DNA from: a virus
Strand: one strand, 5' to 3'
DNA length: 64,000 nucleotides
IMG/VR virus record: IMGVR_UViG_3300027708_000068
Location: 1-64,000 of that record
Both the position numbers and the translations under genes were made by a program. The notes below the pieces were generated by a model, which worked only from the letters and a program-made list of their open reading frames with translations, searched no databases and was not told the DNA's origin. How positions within the stretch are numbered: position 1 is the stretch's first letter; the number at the start of each line of letters is the position of its first letter. Below are positions 57,579 through 64,000 of the stretch, piece after piece.

Positions 57579-58346
57579 TTAACTATTTCCTAAGAACGTC
57601 ATCCTTGGAATAAACCTAATCGGAGCCTTTTCTCTATCTTCATCAGCAGCTAACTGGAATTGTTCGTCATAAACAGCTTTAAGAGCCACTGCGCGTTGCA
57701 TGTCCATATTAGGTAGCTTCATAGACAAATAGTAAGCCAGTCCAGCTACCAAGCAGTTAACAAAACGGAACGGTATATCCTGGGTATTCACACCGCCACC
57801 CGCATCTTGGATGCGGCGCAACCGCCAGTAGATAAATTTATAATAAGGGTTTAACGCTGTACCTTGGTCTGGAGTAGGCCAAACTGTAACTTTAGGGGCA
57901 TCAATCCCTGTAACTGAATCTGTGCCATTTGGTCCTGGTAATGGGTATTTAGCCCCAGACATACGTTGAATCCAAACTTGAATAGGGCGACCCTGAGCTA
58001 GTTTATTAGGTATTGTAGAGTAGGTAGATACACTGATGCGACTGATGGTGATATCGGTTTGATTATTTTGTTGCCCAGAATTAGTACGAATTTGCTGTTC
58101 CAACAAGTCAATTGTGTCAATAGGTAAGTCATAAGTATTTACGCCTTGAATTAAATCAATACTACCTTGCTCAATCGTCCACATATTAATGCCACGATTT
58201 GCCCATTCAATGGTAAGCAAGTTTAAAGAACGACGTGCAGTGCGCAAATCATAGCCAGTACGAAGCTCTGCACCGCAACGCTCAAAAGCCTCTTCGACTA
58301 AATCATTTAAATCTAAATTAAACGATGAGGTACCAGAAGTTGTCAT
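57579..58346 (-). CDS. Tail accessory/neck protein (P22 gp4-like)
   Basis: 255 residues. LVEEAFERCGAELRTGYDLR then TARRSLNLLTIEWANRGINM is the signature N-terminus of the P22 gp4-type tail accessory factor family, which binds beneath the portal. A beta part (KVTVWPTPDQG...FIYWRLRRIQD) and a C-terminal helix (KLPNMDMQRAVALKAVYDEQ) follow. No muramidase motif is evident. Confidence 0.85.
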   Translation of the reverse strand: MTTSGTSSFNLDLNDLVEEAFERCGAELRTGYDLRTARRSLNLLTIEWANRGINMWTIEQGSIDLIQGVNTYDLPIDTIDLLEQQIRTNSGQQNNQTDITISRISVSTYSTIPNKLAQGRPIQVWIQRMSGAKYPLPGPNGTDSVTGIDAPKVTVWPTPDQGTALNPYYKFIYWRLRRIQDAGGGVNTQDIPFRFVNCLVAGLAYYLSMKLPNMDMQRAVALKAVYDEQFQLAADEDREKAPIRFIPRMTFLGNS

Positions 58347-58571
58347 TTATTTTTTCGCAGTCTTAGCAGATTTAATAAAGTCCGCTTTAGTAGGCGCACC
58401 TTTAGCTCCAACAGAGCGCATTTTTTCACCAGAGCCAGCTGCAATACGTGCTTGTTTTTTATGAATATTTTCATATAAACCAACTTTACCACCTTTAGCA
58501 AGAACAGCAGATTTAGAAGCTTTAGGAAGTTTACTGGGCATTACAGCGCCCATTCCACGAGAGGATTTCAT
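58347..58571 (-). CDS. Small basic protein, 74 residues
   Basis: Starts MKSSRGMGAVMPSKLPKASK. ATG 58571 shares TAATG with the previous stop. Lys/Ala/Gly-rich, with a short helix (YENIHKKQARIAAGSGEKMR). Likely a minor virion protein. Confidence 0.72.
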   Translation of the reverse strand: MKSSRGMGAVMPSKLPKASKSAVLAKGGKVGLYENIHKKQARIAAGSGEKMRSVGAKGAPTKADFIKSAKTAKK

Positions 58572-59161
58572 TAGCACATCTTTCCGCGGGTTTTACCTTT
58601 AACTTCAATGCCACCACCTTTAGACATTTTTTTCATAGTCTTGCCACCGCTGCACATGCCACCGCTTTTAAGGGTTAGCTTAGTGCCTTTACCGCCTTTA
58701 TGTTCTTGGGCATCATGCTCTTTAAATGCTTTTTTAATCATTGCTTTGTCTTGAGCTTTATCCATCTTTGTATCTTCTTTCATATCACTCTTAGCCATAC
58801 CGCCTCCTTTAAATGCTTTGTTTGCAAAATTGGGTACTCCACCATCTGTATGGTGGGTTTTTTGTTTATTAATAGCAGCAGGTAATCCACCAGCTTTCAT
58901 ACCTGCGTACTTATTATTATTTACATCTGGTACATCTTTTTGGTATCCATCAATACTACCCCCGCGAGTACGTTGTTTATTAACTTGGTTTTTTCCACCA
59001 AAAGAATAATTAACATTGCCGCCAGTACCAAACTTCTTGCCTTTATCGGCGGCTTCAAAGTCTTTGCCAACAGATTGAGGCACACCAACTTTTTTAGCCA
59101 TTTTTGGGTTGTTAGCAATCATTTCCATAAAGTTGTGTTGCTTTTGAGATTTGCTTGGCAT
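58571..59161 (-). CDS. Lys/Gly-rich protein with PSKSQKQ opening, 196 residues
   Basis: MPSKSQKQHNFMEMIANNPK then KKVGVPQSVGKDFEAADKGK is a conserved N-terminus seen in many podovirus genomes. The remainder is low-complexity Lys/Gly/Met (GGGMAKSDMKEDTKMDKAQD). Perhaps a DNA-binding minor head protein. Function not established. Confidence 0.75.
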   Translation of the reverse strand: MPSKSQKQHNFMEMIANNPKMAKKVGVPQSVGKDFEAADKGKKFGTGGNVNYSFGGKNQVNKQRTRGGSIDGYQKDVPDVNNNKYAGMKAGGLPAAINKQKTHHTDGGVPNFANKAFKGGGMAKSDMKEDTKMDKAQDKAMIKKAFKEHDAQEHKGGKGTKLTLKSGGMCSGGKTMKKMSKGGGIEVKGKTRGKMC

Positions 59162-59162
59162 T

Positions 59163-59411
59163 TTATTTCCAATGGCTCATAAAGAAATCTGTAAACCAAC
59201 CACCAGCTGCAACAATGCAAATCCACATTAAACCAGCTAATGATTTATTAATAATAGCTTTGCGTAACTCAGCACGTTCAGCTTCTGCTTGAATAGCCAT
59301 ACGTACCCAATGTATTTCATCAGGGCTTAGTGGATGAGACTCAACAGCTTCGTTAACAGCGGTTTTTACGAGCTGTATTAGCTCTAGTCTTGTTTGGTCG
59401 TCTAAAATCAT
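59163..59411 (-). CDS. Small membrane-anchored protein, 82 residues
   Basis: A soluble helical N-terminal part (RLELIQLVKTAVNEAVESHP; AIQAEAERAELRKAIINKSL) followed by one membrane helix near 60-75 (AGLMWICIVAAGGWFTDF). It occurs in the head gene cluster, so a host-membrane or holin-like role is possible but not supported by neighbours. Confidence 0.75.
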   Translation of the reverse strand: MILDDQTRLELIQLVKTAVNEAVESHPLSPDEIHWVRMAIQAEAERAELRKAIINKSLAGLMWICIVAAGGWFTDFFMSHWK

Positions 59412-59412
59412 T

Positions 59413-59667
59413 TTAACATTTCCAGCGTTTTAAACTGGCAGCTTTGCGAGTAGGCTTGCCGTTTTCGTCTTTCATCGGACCCGGCATACCAGACATACGG
59501 GCACAAAAAGACTTCTTGCGCGGTCCGCCTTCAGGTTGAGGAGCTTTTAGATTACTACCTGTTGCTGCATTATATTTAGCGCGGCCTTTAGCAGTGAGGC
59601 CAGCCCCTTTTGAGGCTGGAAGTTTCTCACCACGCCCAACTGCGAGAGATGGGGTTTTTTTAGCCAT
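59413..59667 (-). CDS. Small basic protein, DUF6321-like
   Basis: 84 residues: SLAVGRGEKLPASKGAGLTA then GRAKYNAATGSNLKAPQPEG and SFCARMSGMPGPMKDENGKP. This strongly patterned basic protein is widespread in phage head clusters (DUF6321, tentative name). Probably a minor virion component. Confidence 0.78.
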   Translation of the reverse strand: MAKKTPSLAVGRGEKLPASKGAGLTAKGRAKYNAATGSNLKAPQPEGGPRKKSFCARMSGMPGPMKDENGKPTRKAASLKRWKC

Positions 59668-60169
59668 AATGAACTGTTTGAAATACTATATTAGTTACAA
59701 CAATATAAATACCAGTTTGTGCTAAAACACCTTCACCAGGCAGAATAACCTGGAATGGTTGTACGCCAGTAGTTGTATTATAGCTAAGTAAATATTTACC
59801 AGTTGAATAAACGCAGGCAGTACTAGCCGCAATAGTTCCAGAATTAATATCTGTAATGGTAAATGTATTAGCACCAGTAACTGTAATTACATAGTTTCCA
59901 GCAACAGCAGAAACCCCGGAAGCGGCAGCATAAGTAATACCAATATTTTGCCCAGTAGTTAAACCGTGACCCGTTGAAGTTACAGTAACAGTTGTTCCGG
60001 AACGAGCGTAAGTAGCTGTAGTTACAGGCGCAGTTACAGTATCAAAAATATCAATACTGCCAGCAGTTCCAGTACCAAGATAAACCAAATTTTTAAGGCG
60101 CGTACGACCAGATACTGCTAAACCTGAACCGCTAAAATGCGAGCCCTTTACGTCATATTGCATTGTCAT
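59660..60169 (-). CDS. Beta-rich virion protein, 169 residues
   Basis: SGSGLAVSGRTRLKNLVYLG, then YARSGTTVTVTSTGHGLTTG and FTITDINSGTIAASTACVYS. A repeated beta-sandwich look with TGHGLTTG turns, as in decoration or fibre-base proteins. It overlaps the basic protein by 8 bases. Confidence 0.75.
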   Translation of the reverse strand: MTMQYDVKGSHFSGSGLAVSGRTRLKNLVYLGTGTAGSIDIFDTVTAPVTTATYARSGTTVTVTSTGHGLTTGQNIGITYAAASGVSAVAGNYVITVTGANTFTITDINSGTIAASTACVYSTGKYLLSYNTTTGVQPFQVILPGEGVLAQTGIYIVVTNIVFQTVHYG

Positions 60170-60218
60170 AATTAATCTCCTAAGTTGTAAATAGGGGGCC
60201 GAAACCCCCCGGGATTAA

Positions 60219-60926
60219 TTAGCCAGCATTGCCAAATGGATATACAGTTTTAGTACCTAATGTACCATCAGCTTGTACGTAATTAACGTCAAGATTAAAC
60301 TTACCAGCAGTCAAAGTAGTAAGCGTAACGCCAACAATAGACAATGTAAATACAACTTGTGACAAGTTAGTACCGTTAGACTGAAGAATATCAGTTGATG
60401 TAGCAGCCATATTAAGCAAGTTAGTCGCAGAATAGGTAGATGTTTGACGACCTACAGTGCCTACAGTTGTTGTACCTAAAGCTATGGTAGCGTAAGTTGG
60501 TGTACCTGCAGCAGCTGTGTAGCCATTAGAAACATAGATATTAACTGCGCTTAAACTAGCATTACCAACAGTAATTGCTGTTAAATAGTCAACCACAATT
60601 GACTCAATTTGTACGCCGGTTGGAAGGTACATTACAGCGCCACGGTAAATATTTGTACCAGAATCAGCAGGTATAGAAGCTACTGCGGATGGAAATACAG
60701 AAGAAGATGGGGTATAAACAGTAGCATTTACGTTAGCATCAGAAGACATCTGGTTGCCGTTAACAAATTGTTGCGCTGCACCAGGATATCCTGTAGTGCC
60801 ATTACCTGTAGTTACAGAGTAGTCAACAAGGGCTTGTTGTGATAAACGAGCCGAACCTACGTTACGTAGTGGGCCAAAACGTACATCTCCAGCTAAAACT
60901 GGACCTTCAAAAGTTGCGCGTGCCAT
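60219..60926 (-). CDS. Virion protein, 235 residues, after capsid gene
   Basis: MARATFEGPVLAGDVRFGPL is a distinctive start shared with virion proteins next to capsid genes in podovirus-like phages. The start at 60926 (AGGAA 7 bases upstream) is preferred to 60944. The rest is Thr/Ser/Asn-rich beta sequence. It may be a decoration or minor capsid protein. It is separated from the capsid gene by a terminator. Confidence 0.78.
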   Translation of the reverse strand: MARATFEGPVLAGDVRFGPLRNVGSARLSQQALVDYSVTTGNGTTGYPGAAQQFVNGNQMSSDANVNATVYTPSSSVFPSAVASIPADSGTNIYRGAVMYLPTGVQIESIVVDYLTAITVGNASLSAVNIYVSNGYTAAAGTPTYATIALGTTTVGTVGRQTSTYSATNLLNMAATSTDILQSNGTNLSQVVFTLSIVGVTLTTLTAGKFNLDVNYVQADGTLGTKTVYPFGNAG

Positions 60927-61053
60927 GATATATTTCCTATGCAAAAGTTAACCGTACAAATCGTTGCATCGTCTGCTGGGGCAGTCAAGTACGGTAAATT
61001 ACCCAGATAGCCGTAGTTTACACTATTTTTTAAAAATACAACATCTTTATAAA

Positions 61054-61088
61054 GAAAAAAACCCCGCCTTTTGAGCAGGGTTTTTTAT
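61054..61088 (-). terminator. Terminator after major capsid gene (bidirectional)
   Basis: On the minus strand CCCTGC and GCGGGG pair (one G-U) around TCAAAAG, then seven T residues. The plus strand also has a T-run on the other side. It limits read-through from the capsid gene, which helps keep capsid mRNA in excess. Confidence 0.88.
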
Positions 61089-61103
61089 TAGGTAAGTTCT
61101 GGA

Positions 61104-62021
61104 TTAGAACGAACCAGAAGAGCCCCACATACCTAGTGGGTCAGACCAACCGAAGCTGTAACGCTCGCGGGATTTGTAACGTACGTTACCTGTATCAAAG
61201 TCACCGTCCATAGAATTCTGGAGTGGTGTACGCTCGAAATGCTTCAGGCCGTTTGGAACGTCAGTGGTTAAGAACCATGCGTTTGTATCGGTCAAGAAGT
61301 GGTTAACTGTGTAACCTTCAGGGATTGTGCCGTTGTTGTTGATTGCGCTGATATCGTTGTTGTTTGTACCAACACGTAACTTAGTTTCAAGTAAACGAGT
61401 AGCAACGAACATCAATGATGGTGGAACAACCAATTTCTTAGGCTTAGCAGCGATAAGCAAGCCGCGCTCATCTGTCCAAGCAGCGATTTGAATAACAGCA
61501 GCTTCCAAAGAAGTTTCGTTTAAGTCAGCAGGAGTAGCAGCAGTATTGCTGTTAGTACCACCAGAAACCAATGGGTGAGATACGTTAAACAAAGATACGC
61601 CGTCGCCGCCGTTGTATGAACCACCAGTGTTGAAACCGTTGTTCAATACAGAAGCTGCTTTAACTTGCTTGGTGTAAGACATAGCACGAGCCAAAGCTTT
61701 AGTGTAACGAGCAGACAAGCTGTCGTACAAGTTATCTTCAATCGCTTCTTCAGTGATTGAGAAACCTAAAGCAATAGTTTCGTGTGAATATCGTGTAGAC
61801 CATGCTTCTTGTGCATTATCGTAAGAGATAGCGCCGCCTTCGTTTTTAACTGGGGCTGCAGAGAAACCTGACAACTTGGTTTCTTCTTCGAAAGAACGCT
61901 CAGAAGATTCAGTTTCGTAAATCTCTTTGTGCTCTTCGCCGTAGCGTGCGTATTCTAATCCGAACAATGCGTTCAATCCGGGAAGTAACTCTTTTAGGAG
62001 TTGTGAACGTGAAATAGCCAT
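61104..62021 (-). CDS. Major capsid protein
   Basis: 305 residues, HK97-fold type. LLPGLNALFGLEYARYGEEH, then FEEETKLSGFSAAPVKNEGG, WSTRYSHETIALGFSITEEA and the central DGVSLFNVSHPLVSGG are conserved in Mu-like and podovirus capsids. AKPKKLVVPPSLMFVATRLL and the C-terminal RERYSFGWSDPLGMWGSSGSF complete it. It has a strong AAGGAGC ribosome site and is followed at once by a terminator. It would build the icosahedral shell on the scaffold encoded at the window end. Confidence 0.93.
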   Translation of the reverse strand: MAISRSQLLKELLPGLNALFGLEYARYGEEHKEIYETESSERSFEEETKLSGFSAAPVKNEGGAISYDNAQEAWSTRYSHETIALGFSITEEAIEDNLYDSLSARYTKALARAMSYTKQVKAASVLNNGFNTGGSYNGGDGVSLFNVSHPLVSGGTNSNTAATPADLNETSLEAAVIQIAAWTDERGLLIAAKPKKLVVPPSLMFVATRLLETKLRVGTNNNDISAINNNGTIPEGYTVNHFLTDTNAWFLTTDVPNGLKHFERTPLQNSMDGDFDTGNVRYKSRERYSFGWSDPLGMWGSSGSF

Positions 62022-62036
62022 GTTATAGCTCCTTTA

Positions 62037-62672
62037 TTAGTTAGTTGTACCGGCAGATTGATAATATGAATGTACGCCAAAATTTAATTTAACGATACAG
62101 TCAGTATAAGCATCACCTGGGTTTGAAGGGAAGTTGCCGCCGAATGTGGAGCTGGAGTTAACCAAGTCAACAATCTTAACAGCCAACGCGGATGTATTAG
62201 CAATAGAACTAGACAGAGCGATTGTAGAATTGCCTGTAGTTGCGCTACCACCAAAGTTTGCCAATGCAGCAGTCTTACCAATAGAACCGTAACCTACGGA
62301 ACCTTGGGATTGAACTTGATACAACTGGTCTGGGTCTTCTACAACACGAACAAAAATGTTGGTATAGCCAGCAGTTACAGCGTTAGCTGGTAAATACTGT
62401 GCATAGAGTGGGTAACCCAATTGTTGACCTGGCAACTGATAACGTACACCAACGCAAACACCAACTAAACCAACAGTGCTGGTAGTAGGGGTAGCTGTTA
62501 GTGCAGTAGGTTGACCGGCTGCTGAAACGCCTAAAGCGACCAAATCGCCAGAATAAATGGCAGTCGCTGTGTTTGTGGTCATCAAATACTCACGGATTGT
62601 TCCGCCAGTAAAGGATTGACCGCCGATTAAGCTAATCGGCTTTAGCCCGTAGGGGGCTGCTACTGTGCTCAT
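62037..62672 (-). CDS. Putative capsid decoration/fibre protein
   Basis: 211 residues. YGLKPISLIGGQSFTGGTIR then ALGVSAAGQPTALTATPTTS and FVRVVEDPDQLYQVQSQGSV are typical of the conserved protein encoded just upstream of the capsid in podovirus-like phages, often called head decoration or structural protein. Beta-rich, no enzymatic motif. Confidence 0.78.
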   Translation of the reverse strand: MSTVAAPYGLKPISLIGGQSFTGGTIREYLMTTNTATAIYSGDLVALGVSAAGQPTALTATPTTSTVGLVGVCVGVRYQLPGQQLGYPLYAQYLPANAVTAGYTNIFVRVVEDPDQLYQVQSQGSVGYGSIGKTAALANFGGSATTGNSTIALSSSIANTSALAVKIVDLVNSSSTFGGNFPSNPGDAYTDCIVKLNFGVHSYYQSAGTTN

Positions 62673-62698
62673 AAGAGGCTCCTTAAATTAAATTAAAA

Positions 62699-63145
62699 TT
62701 AACTTCCCTTACCGAAAGTAACTTTAGTAGCTCTGTCTTTAAACAAAGGCATACGTGGGTCATTCTGCGACAAGAAGTTATTATCTACCGACTCCATCTG
62801 ACCTGCAGCTAACTTCTCGTAGTGAGCAGCGCGCTGTTTCATAAATTCTTCTGGGGCACGGCATAAAACTAAACCACCAATTTCGATTGAACCCTTAAAC
62901 TGCCCATCAACGGACGCGTGGCTCATAAGTTCCGGGTAATCCTCAGCCTTAACAGGCTCAAAACCTTCCCTACGCTTAGCGGAGACATTCATTGGGTCGG
63001 ATGAACCCATAGTAGATGTTCTTACCCAACGATGTGACCATCCTGGACGCGTATCTGGCGTTGGCAATAACTGTGGGGGGGCCCACTCAGCTACTGGTCT
63101 TGCTTCTGATTCGCGGGAATCTAATTCGCGTGTAAGTTTGGTCAT
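62699..63145 (-). CDS. Conserved head-cluster protein, 148 residues
   Basis: PPQLLPTPDTRPGWSHRWVR followed by FEPVKAEDYPELMSHASVDG and VLCRAPEEFMKQRAAHYEKL is a well-marked pattern between scaffold and capsid genes. Probably a minor head or assembly protein. It overlaps the scaffold gene by 4 bases. Confidence 0.78.
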   Translation of the reverse strand: MTKLTRELDSRESEARPVAEWAPPQLLPTPDTRPGWSHRWVRTSTMGSSDPMNVSAKRREGFEPVKAEDYPELMSHASVDGQFKGSIEIGGLVLCRAPEEFMKQRAAHYEKLAAGQMESVDNNFLSQNDPRMPLFKDRATKVTFGKGS

Positions 63146-64000
63146 GTTCTTTCTCCATTCATTTGTTCGGCAACCTTCTTGGCATACAGTTCTAGAGGCA
63201 CACCTAAGCGCTTAGCAATCTGTACCTGAGTAGGCGTAAGTTGTATTTTCTTTGGGGCAACTGAGCGAGTAGCGGGAGCTACAACACTTGCAGCGGGTTT
63301 TGCACGGGTTTTAACCGGGGTTTTTGCTTCTACTTCTTCTGTATTTTCTTGCTCCTGAAAATGGTCAGGGAACCTTTTCCGAATTGTAACATTAATTTTT
63401 TCGTAATAGTCATCAGTACCAACATATTTTTCACCAAATTCTCTTGCAAGTTGGTTATGTTTAGTAATTGCTAACCCTGTCATTTCATCTTCTTCAGAAG
63501 AATCGCCACCATACCAAGGGTTTTCATCTAGCCATTTGGTAAGTTTTGGGTCTTGTGCTGGAGCTTCCGGAGTACTTTGCGGTACCTGATATTGGTTATC
63601 TCTAACTTCTATAGGGCGTAAGTTTTGTGCTTTATCTAATCTTAGTGTTGCCTCAGCAATTTTTAACTGTGCTTCAACCAAAGCATCAGAATCACCTGTG
63701 TCATAGGCTTCTTTGTAGGCTTTTTTAGCCATACTAAGTTCAGCTTCTGCTCCAGATTTACCTTGCTCGATAAAAATTTTGCTACCTTCGTGCAGCTGAG
63801 ATTGTAGCTTGCGATTTTCATCTGCCATATATTGGGCTGCGCGAATTGCTTCTTCACGCATCCTAATAGCTTCTTCTTTAGCACGACGCTCATCATGGTA
63901 GCCTTTACTAAATTTCTTTAGTCTTTTCTGTACCTTTTTGTCATATTCACCTAGTTCGTCATCATCAACATCTTCTGGGGCGACATCCATTGGCTCACGG
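63142..64000 (-). CDS. Scaffold protein (5' end cut by window edge)
   Basis: At least 286 residues. The first ATG in the window is at 63990, but codons upstream (Arg-Glu-Pro) continue the frame to the edge, so the true start is probably outside. A highly charged coiled coil (KRLKKFSKGYHDERRAKEEA; REEAIRAAQYMADENRKLQS) is followed by a low-complexity linker (ANPAASVVAPATRSVAPKK type) and a C-terminal helix, as in podovirus scaffolds upstream of the capsid gene. It would guide capsid assembly and leave before maturation. Confidence 0.85.
   Translation of the reverse strand, partial: REPMDVAPEDVDDDELGEYDKKVQKRLKKFSKGYHDERRAKEEAIRMREEAIRAAQYMADENRKLQSQLHEGSKIFIEQGKSGAEAELSMAKKAYKEAYDTGDSDALVEAQLKIAEATLRLDKAQNLRPIEVRDNQYQVPQSTPEAPAQDPKLTKWLDENPWYGGDSSEEDEMTGLAITKHNQLAREFGEKYVGTDDYYEKINVTIRKRFPDHFQEQENTEEVEAKTPVKTRAKPAASVVAPATRSVAPKKIQLTPTQVQIAKRLGVPLELYAKKVAEQMNGERT

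Noticed and set aside
60185-60216. G/C-rich hairpin between two virion genes as a terminator
   Set aside because: The stem GGGGG/CCCCC is clear but no U-run follows on the minus strand, and the flanking genes are probably co-transcribed.
1-64000. tRNA genes, integrase, insertion sequences
   Set aside because: I saw no tRNA-like cloverleaf in the intergenic stretches, no tyrosine or serine recombinase motifs, and no transposase. A tRNAscan-SE run would be needed to exclude tRNAs fully.

Overview
This window is a 64 kb piece of a tailed double-stranded DNA phage genome. The virion genes look podovirus-like: P22 gp4/gp10-like and T7 gp11/gp12-like connector and tail proteins, a T7 gp13/gp16-like group of internal virion proteins, and no tape measure, sheath or contractile-tail genes. 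I see no integrase, partition genes or recognisable lysogeny repressor, so a lytic lifestyle is likely but not proven. The DNA is AT-rich. The lysis cassette (holin, nested Rz/Rz1, GH19 endolysin) shows a Gram-negative host. A freshwater betaproteobacterium is my guess from general resemblance only.

Layout. Nearly all plus-strand genes lie between 5.5 and 29.3 kb and form the early/middle region. First come many small unknown genes (5.5-9.8 kb), then a MoxR-type AAA+ ATPase with a DUF2201/VWA partner (10.0-12.6 kb), more small genes, and from 16.2 kb a tightly overlapping replication/recombination block. That block holds a VRR-NUC nuclease, a PD-(D/E)XK-like protein, family A DNA polymerase, a RecB/Cas4-like nuclease, HNH, an SNF2-type helicase, an ssDNA-binding-like protein, an HTH regulator and a primase-helicase. 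The minus strand carries the late genes in two blocks. Block 1 (4.4 kb down to 1) holds an HExxH protein, HNH, the terminase subunits and a portal protein cut by the window start. Block 2 (64 kb down to 29.4 kb) starts in a scaffold-like gene cut by the window end, then capsid, connector/tail, large fibre/adhesin proteins, lysis cassette and internal virion proteins. Because block 1 ends in the portal and block 2 begins in the scaffold, the real genome is probably circular or circularly permuted and a little larger than this window.

The most striking signal is a dispersed 13-bp palindrome, CTAACAWTGTTAG. There are 12 exact copies and 6 one-mismatch copies; 17 of the 18 lie between 5.42 and 16.43 kb and one lies at 28.41 kb. 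None was found in the late region. Copies sit between genes, inside genes in two reading frames (LTML or NIV/NNV peptides), and directly over start codons of four genes. Three promoters sharing a TTGTATTTYGYACC element and a -10 box 17 bp downstream each have a copy 43-57 bp past the -10. From 11.4 kb onward copies recur about every 0.9-1.1 kb. This looks like a phage operator or 'stoperator' regulon, or a nucleoprotein-organising site, with an unknown binding protein. A second promoter pair (16.13 and 24.45 kb), sharing GACAGAGTAAAGAA and TATACT, lacks nearby palindromes and may define a separate regulon.

The 4.4-5.6 kb divergent region holds helically phased 21-bp repeats, a 10-bp inverted repeat with an AT-rich loop and a 40-codon gene. 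It is the best candidate for a replication origin or the main regulatory switch.
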